In this document: piece by piece, positions 23,616 through 37,600 of the stretch | How positions within the stretch are numbered: position 1 is the stretch's first letter | How the letters are laid out: each line of letters begins with the position of its first letter | NCBI GenBank assembly: GCA_022059125.1 | Contig: JAEUWY010000006.1 | Location: forward strand, 3,658,001-3,722,000 | Direction of reading: 5' to 3' | Source: Corynespora cassiicola | Lineage: Eukaryota; Ascomycota; Dothideomycetes; Pleosporales; Corynesporascaceae | DNA: 64,000 bases | The notes under the pieces: generated by a model | Told to the model about the DNA's origin: nothing | Seen by the model: the letters and a program-made list of their open reading frames with translations, nothing else | The model's database searches: none | Program-made: the position numbers and the translations under genes

Positions 23616-26055
23616 CAAGAGGGTAATACGAAAAAAACTTTCTCTAAAAAATAGCAATTTTAAAAATTAATATCTTTTTAACTAGACTAGCTATTAAAAT
23701 AGAAAAAATAAATTTAATAGAAATTCATTATAATTTTATTATTAAAATTCAAAAATTAGAGTTGATATTAAGATTTTAGAGTTAGAGTTAAGCTTAAAAT
23801 AAAGGTAAAAAAAAAATAATGTAAAATTAAGTGCTTAATTATTTTTTATCTAGCGTATAGTTTTTGATTTTTATTTAATTATTATAAATTTAAATACTAT
23901 ATAATTATATACAAAAGATTCTAATATAGCTTTTTTATTTAAAAAAAAATAATAATAATAATAGAAAAAAAAATTTAAAAAGATTAAACTATACAAATAA
24001 ATTTATAATTAATTAAATTATTAATATTTTGTATAATATTCGTTGGCTTTAATAGCTGCTTTCTAACGTCAAAATAAAAATAATATATAGTTATATATTA
24101 TTTTTTATAGAATTAAAATTTTTTTTCATTTATAGCGTTTATAAATAAAATATTTTCTTATTTATTATTTTTTTTATCTAATTAATTAGAATTTAATTTT
24201 TTTAAATTATTTTTTAATATAGTTTAGATATTTTTTATAAGTGCTAAGTTTAGGCTATAAGCTAAATATTTAAATAATTTAATTTTATTTTCTTTTAAAC
24301 TATTTTAAAACTAGTTTACCTGTATAAATTTTTAAATTATTTTATTAAAATTTTTAGTCTATAAACTAATTAGTATTTGCATTAATTTTATAATTTAATA
24401 TTTAATTAAATTTATTTAATATAAGAATATAGAGCGACTTATCTCCGATACAGCTTAAATACTACTTAAAATAAGAGTTTACAGAACTAAAAAATAATTA
24501 TAAATTAGAATTTATAAATTTTATACGAAAAAACATATCTAAACTATAGAACTATTTAGAAATATTACGTTTTTTTATATTTTTTTCTAAAACTTTCTAT
24601 CTCTAGTTTAGCTTAGTACTATTTTAGTTATAAAAAAATAAAAAATTTAAATAGTTAGATATTTAAACTTAAGTTAAAGTTAGATTAGAAATTAGAATTA
24701 AAATTTAAATAGAAAGTTAAAGCTACGTAGGTAATACTAAAAAGTAAATTTAAACTCTATACAGATAAAGTTTGTCACATTTAATTAAATAATAAATTTA
24801 AATAAAAAAGTTGAAAAAAAAGTATATGAACTAACCGGGTTTTATTTGTTTTTTAATAATAAATTTTAATACTTTTTATATATAATCTGTATTATTAAAG
24901 TTATTTTCAAAATTAAGTATTTTAATAAATACTAATTCTAATCTTTTTTTTATCTAAATAGCTCTTTATACTAATATAACAATATTTTAAGCTATAATTT
25001 AATTAGTATTAATTACTTTAAAAAAGTAATTAAATTAAAAAATTATAATAAATTTTTAATTTTTTAAAAGCTAATTCAGCCTCTATGCTTTTATTTCTTT
25101 TTTTTCTAATATATTTTTGTCTAAAACCTAGATCTCTTTTTATTACTAACTTATTAGAAATTATAGTTTTATTTAAATTTATATTTTCTATATTTTTCAA
25201 TTGTTCTTTTATATATTTTAATTTTATTTTAGCTTTTTTTATTTAAATAAAGCTTTTTAGTACTAATTTTTATACTATAATTTTTTTTTTAATATTTTTG
25301 TAAGCCTTTTTTAAATACGTTTATATTATTTCAAATAATATTTTTTTTTTTAGAGCTTTTAATTAAATCTTTATTAATAATTTTTTTTATCTTTTTTAAA
25401 AAGCTTACTTTTCTTTTTATTAGCCTTATTTAAAACACTAAATAATTGATATTTTTTATTAATTCGTTTTATAGTATAACATATACTATTTTTAGATTTA
25501 ATTAATAAATTAGAAATAGTTATAATAAATGTATTAGTTTTATATAAAAGATTAATTCTTTTTTTATAGTCTGAAAATTAAAATTCTATCTCGTATTTAT
25601 TTAAAAAAAAAAATAGAGATTTAGATTTAAATTTTTAAAATATTAATTTATATACTAATTTAACTTACTTATTATAATATAATAATAGTTATATAATTAA
25701 AACTTTATTTTTAAACTTTAATTTTTTATAATCTAAATATAAGAATATAGCTCTAGTTTTTTGCTTACCTAATATACACTAAGTCTAATATAACTAGTAT
25801 TAAAAACATTAAAATAACTTTATTAATAAAGAATAATTAAGTATTTAAATTTATATTTTTTTTTATTTTTATTTTAAGCTTAACTCTAACTCTAAAATTT
25901 TAATACAAACTCTAATTTTTTAATTTTAATATTAAAATTTTAATAAATTTCCATTAAAATAATCTTTTTTATTTTAATAGCTAGTAAAAATAAAAAGTTA
26001 TTAATATTAAAAATTTGCTATTTTTTAGAGAAAGTTTTTTTTATATTACTCTATG
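23616..26055 (-). mobile_element. Tc1/mariner element I, minus strand, interrupted by a 358-bp insertion
   Basis: The left end (CAAGAGGGTAATACG) and right end (TATATTACTCTATG before TA 26056-26057) are B-type inverted termini, sharing the TTTTTTAGAGAAAG / CTTTCTCTAAAAAA motif. In between, in reverse complement, lie exon 3 (24000-24345), intron 2, exon 2, intron 1 and exon 1 of the Tc1 transposase, all RIP-damaged. Intron 2 contains the insertion at 24421-24778. Confidence 0.8.
24421..24778. mobile_element. Unclassified 358-bp insertion with 7-bp target duplication ATTTAAT
   Basis: Element I intron 2 is split: ATTTAAT stands on the left (24414-24420) and again on the right (24779-24785), after which the intron continues as in other Tc1 copies. 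The insert begins ATAAGAATATAGAGCGAC and ends AAGTTTGTCAC, with no inverted ends and no long ORF. It could be a solo LTR or SINE-like unit; I cannot tell which. Confidence 0.6.
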
Positions 26056-26061
26056 TAAGGC

Positions 26062-27004
26062 TGTGTCTTATTATAACCTATTATAGCCTATTATAAAGTG
26101 TTCTAGATTAGCTTAGTTATAAGTATAATAGTATATATTTTTAAATTACTATAAGCTGTTTTAGTAGTAATTCATTTCTCTTTCTACATAATAATATATA
26201 ATTTAGTTTTTTTTATCTGTCTATCTGTATTATTAGAACTTTTATACTTTATTTTAGATTTATATTTAATATTTAAATTACTTATTATATAGTATAAAAT
26301 AAACAGCGTTAAAACTATTATAGCTAATAACTAAGCGGATTTATAAACTTTATTTAGTGCCTCTAAAAATACTAAAAAAATAAAAATTAGTACTTTATAC
26401 TATAGCAGTAGTAAAAAAAGTAGTTAGAAATAAAAAAATAACTATAAATAATAATAAAATAATACTAAACTAGCAGAGCTTAGTAGAAATTATAAAACTT
26501 TATTATTACTAAAACTAAAAAAAAATATTTTATTTTAATTTAAAACGCTAAAAGTATTAGAAAAACTACGCTAATAGTTTAAAAATAAATAATAATAAAA
26601 AAAATTATAATAATTATTTAAATTACGCTGTAGATATAAGCAAAATAATATAATAGCTTTTAATAAAACTATAAGTAATATAAAAATTACTATAATAGCC
26701 TATTCTGCACTAAAACAGATAAATTTACTATACTTTAAACTACTTTATTATTATAAAAAAAAAAAGTAGACTATAACTAATAGCTTTATAATAATAAAAA
26801 CTACTATATAAAAAACTTATAATACTTTAAAACAGATAAATAAAAATTTTTATTTAGCTTATAATATATAAGTAAAAATATAAAAACTTTTTAAAAAACG
26901 CATGCAGTATATATATACTAAAATAATTTATATTAAACTTTTATATAGTAAAATTTAAAAAAAAAAATACCAAAAGCGTTAAATATAGTAGAGAAACGTA
27001 AGTA
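26062..27004 (+). repeat. LTR of the second Gypsy family, copy 1 (solo or leftover)
   Basis: It begins TGTGTCTTATTATAACC and ends near GAGAAACGTAAGTAAT, about 940 bp. The same sequence is found at 27015-31663 (interrupted) and its first ~210 bp at 38259. It sits directly upstream of copy 2 with only ~10 bases between. Confidence 0.7.
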
Positions 27005-27086
27005 ATTATAAAACCGTATCTTATTATAATTTATTATAGCTTATTATAAAGTGTTTTAAGTTAGCTTAGTTATAAGCGTAATAGTA

Positions 27087-30000
27087 ATATGTTTAGTAAA
27101 TAAGTAAAATAGATAAATAAATAAAACAGTTCTGCCGCGCATCGCGTATAAGCACTTTTTAACTATAATAATATAATATATTTTTATTTTTTTAGTCTAT
27201 AAAAAAAGGCAGACTTACTTTAACTATTTAAATATATAATTTAAATTTATTTAAAAGCCTCTGTTAAGCAGCTTAATTATATAATATATTTTATATAACT
27301 TTTACGCGCTGTTATTAGAGTACTTTTTTAAAATATAACTTTTATTTAGTAACGTATAAACTTACAGCTACTAAAAAAAAAGTTTTTTTTTAGTATATTT
27401 TTAACTTTATCGCGCGAAATTTTTTTTTTTAAATTTTAGTTATATAAAAAACTGCTAATTTTATCTTTTAAACGCGCGATAATTTTTAATTCTAAATTAT
27501 TAGCTAAAAGTAAGTTAGAAACTTTATTAATTATTAGAAAATATTTTATATAATTTATAATTATAAATATAACTATTAGAGAGCAGTATACGAAAATTCT
27601 ACTATTATTTAAATATAGTTTAACTTTATACGAAATATAATCGCGAAGTATAAAATATTTAAAAATAATATATATAATTTTAATAAAACTAGCTTTTAAA
27701 TAAGTATTATTATAATTTTAAAGTTATTATAAAAGCAGAATAAAAAAGTTATATAAAAACTATTTAGTCTGGAAACCGTAAATAAATTACTGTTATATAT
27801 AAAATTAATATTTAAAAATAAAAAATTCTGCTTTTTATTATTCTCGCAGTAAAATTTTACTAAATAATCTAGTATATAAACTGTAATCTACTATATAACT
27901 AAATAATTATGGTTAGTAAAAATAGCTAAACAGATAATTAGATTAGATATAAATAAATATAATACTTTAATAAGTACATAAAAGCTTATACAAAAAAAAT
28001 AATATACTTTTTTATTATAAATAAATATAAAAGCTATTATTTTAGTTAGTTTAAAAAATTCTATAAACAGAACAGTATTTTTATTTTTTATCTATTTTTT
28101 TATTTCTTTTATCTGCTTTAGCTGTTAAATATAAGCTGTTTTAGCTTTTTAAAAATATTATACAGTAAAAAAGTTAAAAAAAAAATAAAGCTTAGTATAA
28201 ACTATATTATAAAAAAAAAGTTTTTTAAAGTATACTATACGGCGTATATAGCAGCTATTATAATAAAAAATATTTAAAGTAGTTTTTAAGCTATTAGACT
28301 AGTTCTATATAACTTAAAATAGATTTTTTAATATTTAGATTTTATTATATAAACGCTAAGTTTTATATATACAGAAAAGTTTAAGTAAAAGTTAAAAATA
28401 CTTTATATTTTTATTAAAATAAAGCGTTAAATAAAATATATTTAAAAATAATAAAAGCTTTATATAAATTTTTTTTAGTTACTAACAGATTACGTATTTT
28501 AACAGTTATTAAAAAGCTTTAAAAAAGTTATATATAAAAAAATAATTTTTAAAATTAAAAATACTGCGTTTTAAGCTAAAAATATATATTAAAAATATAA
28601 ATAGATAGCATATTATATAACTATAGCAGATAAAAATATATTAACTATTTAGAAAAGTTAAAAAACAGTATAGAACAGTATAATATAAAGAATAAGCGAG
28701 TTAGCCGGATAAGTAAGTCGGCTAGCTTTTTTAACAGCCTCTTTACGCACTACTATCTACTTAACTACTTTATAAAAATATAATAATAAATTAATATAGA
28801 AAGTAACTATAGTATTTATATTATTATTTTATATATATAAAAGTTATATTTTTATTTTTTACAGCGCGTACAGCGCGCTTTTAACTACTAACTACTACTA
28901 AAATAAACTACTTTTTTATATCTTTTTTTATTTAATTGCTTTTTAACGTTTTTTTAAGTAATAATTTTAGTTTTTTTAGCTTTTATTAAAATCTTTTTAC
29001 GTTAGATTTTTTTATTTTTTTATTTTATACACTACGTAGCAGCTTTATTAGTTTTTTTAAAATTTTTATTTTAGCTTTTAAGTAATACAGCTGTATAAAA
29101 TATTACTACAGTTTTTTTTTTAAGCTAATTAATAGCTGTAAAAATAAAAGTAAATAATAAATTATTATATTTTCTAATTCTGTTATAAATTAATATTAAT
29201 TAAACCTCTAGCTTATACGCGTTATTTAGTATTTTAGCTTTTTATTAAATAGTTTTAAAAAAAGCTAGTATAAATATACGTAGCTTTATATTAAGCTTTA
29301 ATAATACTATTTTTAAATTATATAAAACTATTTTTACTTTTTAAAAGCTCGCGCGTATATTACTTTTTATAAAAAATTATTTAAAAGCTTTTTTAAAAGC
29401 TAGTAGAAAAGTAATTTTATTAATATAGTTAATATAATTACGTGCTAAGTTAAAAATTTTATTACTATATACCTGCTTTAAAAGTAAAAAACACTCTATA
29501 TTAAAAAGCTAGAAAAAGTATAATAAATATAAAAATATATAAAAAGTAATAATTTTATTTACTTTATAAAGATTCTAAAAAGCTAAAAAGTTATAGCTTT
29601 TATAACTATTAATAATAAATAGTTAGTATATTTTTACTGTACAGCTCTGCGTATAAATATTAAAATACTTTAGCTAATATATATTTAGCTTATTTATTGT
29701 CTAGTCTGTCTCGCTAAGTAATATATACTAACTAAATAAAATATTATTACTTTTATGCTACGTATAAAAGTAGTACTTATTTATAAAAATAATAAAAAAA
29801 AAATTATCTAACTACATGCGTTAATTTTTTAAATTACTATAATTTACTTATAATTATTTAGCTAAGTATTTTTAAGTTAATTTTATCTCTCTAATACTAT
29901 AACTACTAACTAAGCTAATATTATATTTATTATAAAGCCTGTTTCGTTAAAGTTATACGTATTTTTATTAATAATACTATATTTTTTTTTTATATAATAT

Positions 30001-30794
30001 AGCAGTTTAAACTAAAAACTAATAATTTTAAAATTTTTATATAAAACGCGCTAGTAATTCTACTAATAGTTTAATTAAATTTTAAACTTTAGCTAATACT
30101 TAATAAAGTTATTAAGCTATTTAATACTAATATAACTTGCTTTTTACGTAGTAAGTAACTAATTAGTTATATTATATATAGCAGTTAGCGTAAATACAAA
30201 TTTTTATAAATTTAGCTTAAAAATATAAATAATAATTATTTTTTTTTAAACTTAATTAGCTGTTTTAAGTTAAGTTAGTAATTATATTACGCAGATCGTC
30301 TAGCGCGTTAGTTACTAACTATAGTATAAAAAATATTATACGTAGAGGCAGCGCGTCGCACACTTTAAATTAACTTATTTTTAATAGCTAAAAAAATAAA
30401 AATTAAAAATTTTTTATTATTTAATAATTAAAAGATTTTTAGTAAAAGTATTATAAATATAAATAGTACGCGTTAAAGTGCTTAAAAGCTAGCTAACTTA
30501 CTTATCTAGCCGACTCGCTTATTTTTTATATTAGTAGTAGAATAAATCTAGAAAGAGGCTTTGCAGAGCAGATTTATATAGTATATACTTAACTTTAAAA
30601 ACGTATACTACTTAAATATAGTATATACTAATTATTTAAATATACTGTTTATACGTACGTAAAGCGCGTAAAATCTTAATAGTAATTTTATTAATTTTTA
30701 TTTTTTATTTTATAATTTATTAGTTATTTATGTACGCAACGCGCGGTAAAGCTATTTTACTTATTTATTTATTTTACTTACTTACTAAATACGT
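27087..30794. mobile_element. Outer TA-target DNA transposon inside the LTR
   Basis: The ends are inverted: ATATGTTTAGTAAATAAG.. on the left and, in reverse complement, ACGTATTTAGTAAGTAAG.. on the right. The similarity extends ~60 bp through a CTGCCGCGC/TTACCGCGC block. TA duplications flank it (27085-27086, 30795-30796). Without the inner element its length is ~1.85 kb, the size of Fot/pogo elements, but I could not read a transposase, so the superfamily is inferred from TA target and length. Confidence 0.7.
28683..30531 (-). mobile_element. Inner pogo/Fot-like transposon, RIP-degraded
   Basis: Inverted ends ATATAAAGAATAAGCGAG / CTCGCTTATTTTTTATAT are flanked by TA. Each end has a second AAGTAAGT unit 17 bases further in, followed by an AGCTTTT block. 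On the minus strand near 29960 a frame reads NIYNFNETGF, the pogo/Fot DDE-transposase signature NxxNxDExGF with one Asp to Asn change expected from RIP, and other family positions follow with stops. Length is 1849 bp. It lies inside the outer element and is therefore younger. Confidence 0.85.
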
Positions 30795-31663
30795 TATATA
30801 TTTTTAAATTACTGTAAACTGTTTTAGTAGTAATTTATTTCTTTTTCTATATAATAATATATAATTTAGTTTTTTTTACCTGTATATCTGTATTATTATA
30901 ATCTTTTTACTTTACTTTAGATTTATATCTAACATTTAAATCGCTTGTTACACAGTATAAAATAAATAATATTAAACTATTATAGCTAATAACTATACGG
31001 ATTTACTAACTTATTTAGTATTTTTAAAAGTACTAAAAAAATAAAAATTAGTATTTTATACTACAGCGGTAGTAGAGAGAGTAGTTAAAAGTAAAAAAAT
31101 AACTATAAATAATAATAAAATAATACTAGATTAGCAGAGTTCATTAGATGTTATAAAATTTTATTATTACTAAAACTAAAAATAAATATTCTATTTTAAT
31201 TTAAAATGCTAAAAGTATTAGAAAAACTGCGCTAATAGTTTAAAAATAAATAATAATAAAAAAAATTTTAATAACTATTTAAATTACGCTGCAGATACGA
31301 GCAGAGTAATATAATAGCTTTTAATAAAGCTATAAATAATATAAAAATTACTATAATAGCTTATTCTGTACTAAAACAGACGAATTTACTACGCTCTAAA
31401 CTACTTTATTATTATAAAAAAAAAAAATTATAACTAATAGCTCCGCAATAATAAAAACTACTATATAAAAAACTTATAATATTTTAAAGTAGATAAATAA
31501 AAATTTTTATTCAGCCTATAATATATAAGTAAAAATATAAAAATTTTTTAGAAAATATATACGGTATATATACGCTAAAATAATTTATATTAGACTTTTA
31601 TATAGTAAAACTTAAAAAAAAAAAAAATACTAAAAGTATTAGATATAGTAGAGAAACGTAAGT

Positions 31664-34600
31664 AATCTATTTATAACTTTATTAAAACTTATAAATAAAA
31701 GCTTTTATAGTCTTTAATAAACTTTTTTAATTATTTTTAACTTTTATAAATTAAAATAAAAAAATTAAACTTTTGTAAAATAGTAGTTAAATTTACTAAA
31801 GTATTTTTAGAGAAAATTCGACATAAATTATAATATTTTTTTTAGTAAAATTACTTAGATTTTTTATAAATAAAGTAGAAAGTAAATAGAATTTATAGAA
31901 ATCTGTTACAGAAAAATAAAAAAAAAAATTAAAAAAAAATAAAAATAAAAACTTAGTACGCTAATAAGCTTTAGTTCTATAAAATTAAACTAAAAAAAAA
32001 AAAAAAAAAAAAATTTATAATAGGCTAAAATACTTTAAAAGTATAAGAAAAAGTCTAAAATAGATATAGTGTACTATATTTATAAAAAACAGAGTTATAT
32101 TATATTTTATTATTTAAATAAAATAAAAAAAAAGCTTACTTTTTTAATAAGAAGAGAAAAGCTAAAAACTAAAAAAATTAGACTTTTATTTTTTAGTCTA
32201 TATTAATTTAATATAAATAAAAAAGTTAAAAAATTTTAAAAAAATATTAAATATTAAAAAACTTACGCTACTTTTTTTTAAAATAAAAATAAAAAGTTTT
32301 ATAAAGCTAAATACTATAGTAGATAGTAAAGTATAGTTTAATATTATTTTAGTAACAGTGGCAAAAAAACAGAATTTAATTATTTATTCTATACTAGAAA
32401 TTATTCTACTATTTTTAAATAAATTAGATTATACTATTTATAAGTTTATAGTTATAGAAGTATATATTGAAAATTTAAAAAATAAAATATAAACTTATAA
32501 AATTCTGTTTATAGTTACTAATTTTAAAAAACTACTAATATACTTAAAACTATTTTAAATTAATTAGTTTAACTTAAAATTAAATTTTTAGAGCTAAAAA
32601 ATACTTTTTAAAAATATTAAAAGCTATAATAGTTTAAAATATACTAAAGTAGCTATAAAAAACGTAAATTAGTTTAAAAAAACTTTTTTAAGATTTAATA
32701 CAGATATTTATATCTATTTAATTAGTTAATTTTAAAATATATTAGCACTTAAGCTAAAAATATTTATTTTAAAACTAAAATACTAAAAATTTAAAAATAT
32801 AGCTAAATCTAATTAAGTATTAGTACTATTTATATATAGTAACTAAAATTTTGTAATAGAGCTGTAATTTAATATAAATCTATTTTACTAACTACTTTAT
32901 AATATATTAATAGTTAAACTAGAATATTTTTATAAATATATAAAAAAGTATTTTTAAAAAAAATAAATATAACAGTTAAAATTTCTAGCTAAAGTACCTA
33001 TTTTTTTTATAAAAAAAAATAGAATTTTATAACTATATATTAATTATAGAAACTTAAATAAAATAATAGTTAAAAACTGGTATCTGTTACTATTTATAGC
33101 TAAGTTTTTAAAGAAATTATTAAAAATAAAATAGTTTATAAAGCTAGATATTTAAAAAGTATACTATAAAATATATATTTAAAAAAGCAATAAATAAAAA
33201 ACAGCTTTTAAAATAAAATATAGTTATTTTAAATATTTTATAATATTTTTTAGCTTAACTAACGCTTCTACTACTTTTTAATTTTATATTAACTAAACTT
33301 TAGCAGAGCTAGTTAATATAATATATATTATATATTTAAATAATATTTTAGTCTATTTTAATATAAAAAAAGCTTATATAAGTTATATTAAAAAAGTTTT
33401 GGAAAAACTAAAACAGACTAAATTATATATAAAACTTAGTAAATATAAATTTTATATATAATAAATAAAATATTTAAAATATATAGTATGTTTAAAAAAA
33501 ATTAAAGTTAATTTAAAAAAGGTTAAAATAATTTAAAACTAGCTAATACTAAAAACAGTAAAAGATATTAAAGTATTTATTAGTTTTATAAATTACTATA
33601 AAAAGTTTATTACTAATTTTTTCTGTATTACTTTACTATTAATTAAAATAATTTAAAAAAGACTAAACGCAGCTAAAAACGGCTACACTTAAAAAAAAAA
33701 TATAAAAATTAATTTTAATTAAAAAGTAAAATAAGCTTTTATATAAATAAAAAATACTTTTTTTTTAATTTTAATTTTAGTTTACTTTCATTTTTAAAAA
33801 CTAATAAAAGTTAAAATAAACGCTTTAAAAAGCGTAATTTATAGTATTATAAGCTAAAAAAATCTAAACTAAAATAAAAAAAACTAATAAAAATCTATTA
33901 GGTTTTTTTTAAGAAAAATAGACTAAACTAAGTATAATTATAATACTTATAATAAAAAATTACTCGTAATAGATAAAAGTTTATTTTATTAGTAATACTA
34001 TTTTTAAAAAACGCTATTTAAACTTTTTATAAACTATAATAACTTTAAATAGTTTATAAAAATAAAAATACTTAACTACTACTAAATTAAAGTATATAAA
34101 AAACTTATAAAATATAATTTTATTATAATTTATTATTTAAAAAAGCTAAACTCTGCGGACAGCTTATTAAAAAAACTAAATTATATAAAAAAAACTTAAT
34201 AACTATTACAGAAAAGTAATAAAGCCTATATAAAGCTACTATAAGCTATAATAACCCGGAAATTTTTATAAAATTTTATAATATTAGTAATAATTATAAA
34301 ATTATCTAAAAAGTATATAAATAGTACTAAAATACTTTAGATAAAATATTAGAGGCTTCTAAAACTCTGTATTAGAAAAAAACTACCTAAAAAAAAAAAA
34401 GTTTAGAAGAAGAAAATAGAAATACTTTAACTTTAAACTTTTATAGTAAAAATAGTAAAGAAAATAAGTAAAAAGCTCTTTTAAAAAAAAATATTAATTT
34501 TTTACTTTTATTTTAAAATAATATTAAATAATAAATTAATTAAAATTATAACTAAATACAGATTAAAAAAAAACTAAAGTATTTTAGAAATACTATAATA

Positions 34601-37600
34601 GTCTAATAGCAGATTACTTTAGAGTAAAAAAAATGCTAAAAAAAATTAAATATAAATACTATTAAAAAAAAATTAGAAAAAACGTAGAGGCGTACTGTAA
34701 TAACTATTTAAAGTATAAAAAATTAGTTATAGTAAAATACTACTTTTATAGTTTATTAAAAAAAATTTTAGTTTTTAATAAGCTGTAGTTAGACGTTATA
34801 ATAAACTTTATTACTAAATTTTTTTTATTAAAATACTTTAGCTAAGTATATAACTTAATATTAGTAGTAGTAGACTAATTAATAAAAATAATTTACTATA
34901 TATTAGCTAAAGCGAATTAGACCGCTTAAAATCTAGCTTAAATCTAAATAAAAAAAATAATATAATTTTATAGAATTTTAAAAAATATTATTTTAAATTA
35001 AAATTTTTTAATAAATTTTAAGTATTAAAATAATTTTTATTACTACTTAGACACTTTAAAAATTTTATTTTTTATTTATTATTTTAAAACAAATAAATAA
35101 ACAGAAAAACAAAATTAAACTTTAAAATAGTATTTTAAATACTATTATTACTTAGAACAGAATAACTAAGTAATTTAGTTATTAATTATAAAATTTACGT
35201 ATAATAACAGCGTATACGTAACTATTATAATTATACTATTTTAAATATACTATAAAGTAGATTTAAAAGCGCTAAACTAGCTTAAAATACTTTTAAATAG
35301 CAGAAAATTATATTTAAAAAATAATTTAGTAGTAAAAGTATTTACTTTATAAGCAGAATATTACTAGAAAATGGAAGTAGTAAATAAATACTAAAAAAAG
35401 TACTCTAATAAAAAAAAAGTATATTTATATTAAATAGATATATACGCTTAATAAAGCTAAAAAAAAACTAAATTAGAAATATATAAAACTAAAGACTATT
35501 ATAACTTAGATTAGGCTAGATGTATATAAAGTAGATTTATCTAAACTATAAGATATCTACTTAGTTTTTTATATATTATTACTAAAAAAATATATTAAAA
35601 AAATAATAGTATAACTTTAAAGTAAACTACTAGTAGACACATTACGTATAATAAATAATAATATCTATTTTATTAAAAAAATACTAAATTAGAAAAAAAA
35701 TTTAGTTAGTATTTAGAAATATTTATTAAAATAAAAAAGTTATTTTAAAAATTTTTTTTTTAAAAATTTAGACTAAATATAAGCGCTAGCGTAATTAATA
35801 ATTTTTAAAAATAAAAAAAAATTTAAAACTAATAAATAAAAAAAAAATAGATTACTTTACGCTATAAAGCTCTATTATAATCTATAATAAATTAATATAC
35901 TTAGAAAAAAAGTTAGATAATTTTTAAGTAAGCTAGTATCCGAAGATTTAGCTGAAAAAAAAAATATAGCTACTTTTACTTTATATTTTTTCTAAAAAAA
36001 ATATTAGATTTTTTATATAAAAAAGTATTTAATAGCGCTATAATTTTAAAAAAAATATAAAATTAAAAACTATATAAAGAGGTTAAAAAAACTTATAAAA
36101 ATATTACTAGCTTATTATAGCTTAAAATAACTTATAAAAAACTAAAAAATATTATAAAAAAATATAGAGAAAAATATTAGAGTGAAAAAATTTATATTAT
36201 AAAAAATTATTTAAAAACTAAGTAGAGAGCTATTAAAAACTTTAGGTATTATTTATATACTCTAAAAAAAACTATAAAATTAAAAAAAAAGCTAAAAAAA
36301 AATTAACTTAGATTTTTTTACGCTATAATACTCTATAAAAATCTGTATTAATTTATACTATTATATATTAACTAAATATAAACTGTAGTAAAAAGCTTAA
36401 TCTATTTTTAAAACTTTTTAATTTTTTTAATAAAAATTTTTTTTTTTTTAAAGCACGCGTATATTTAGCTTTAAAATTAATAATTTAAATTTTTAATTTT
36501 TTTTTTTTTAAATAGCTAAAGTAGCTAAACTAGAAGTAGCTTTACTACTATAACTCTAAAAAAAAATATTAGTATAAGCTATTATAGCGTATAATAAGTT
36601 ATTTTACCTTTTTTTTAAACGTATTACTATTTTTTTAATTAGTTTTAATTTAAACAGATATAAAAATTTTAAAAAAATATTTTTTAGTTTTTATTTTAGT
36701 AGTAATATTTTTAAAGTTTTATTTATATTTACTAAAGCGCACTTTAAACTACAGAGTATTATTAATAAAAAATATACTATTATATAGTATTAAATAAATA
36801 TTATAAAAAATAAATTTTTTATTAAGTATTAGAATAGCCTAAAATATTTTAAAATAAAAATTTTTAAAAAAATTATTATAAAAAATATTTAAAAAATACT
36901 TTATAAATATAGATTAACTTAAACTACTAAATTTCTATCTCTATTTTATTAAAATAAATTTTTTTATAATAAGCTTTTTAATTAACTGCTCTAGCTTTAT
37001 TAAAAATTTTAGTAATTTAAATTATATAGTAACTGCAGTAAATCTTAAGTAGAAAATTATAAATTATATTATATTTATTATAAAAAACTTTAAGTATTTA
37101 AAAATAGATTAAAAAGCTTTATAATAGTCTAAAACAGTTTAAAATAAATATAAAAAGATTAGAAATTTACTATATAATACTTTTAGTTACTAATAAAACA
37201 CTTAAAACACTACTTAAATAGTAATATTTTACTTTTTTTTATTTTAACTAACTATTTTTTATAAAAGTTTTTAGTAAATTTATTAAAAATAAAATATAAA
37301 TAACTAATTTACTTAAAAAATTAATATTTTTTTTTATTAAAAAAAAATTATAACAGATATAAATATAATAAATAAATCTACTATTATTTAAAATATTATT
37401 TTTAACTTTAGTAAAGTTTATAATAAATAATAATAAAGTAAAATAAGTTATTAAAAAGTAAAAAAATTTAAAATAGTCTAATTATTACGTATACAGTTTC
37501 TAAACTAGTTAGTTAGAACTATAATATAATAAAATAAAATATTATAAAATATTATAGAGTATTATAAACTATAATACTTTATAATATTTTATAATAAAAA

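Larger units (their letters stand above)
27015..31663 (+). repeat. 5' LTR of Gypsy-2, interrupted by nested DNA transposons
   Basis: The LTR starts at 27015 (CGTATCTTATTATAATT), is broken at a TA at 27085-27086, resumes at 30795 (TATATATTTTTAAATTACTG) and ends near 31663 with GAGAAACGTAAGTAAT. Uninterrupted copies at 26062 and 38259 read straight through the breakpoint (AATAGTATATATTTTTAA), which proves the insertion and its TA target duplication. Confidence 0.75.
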
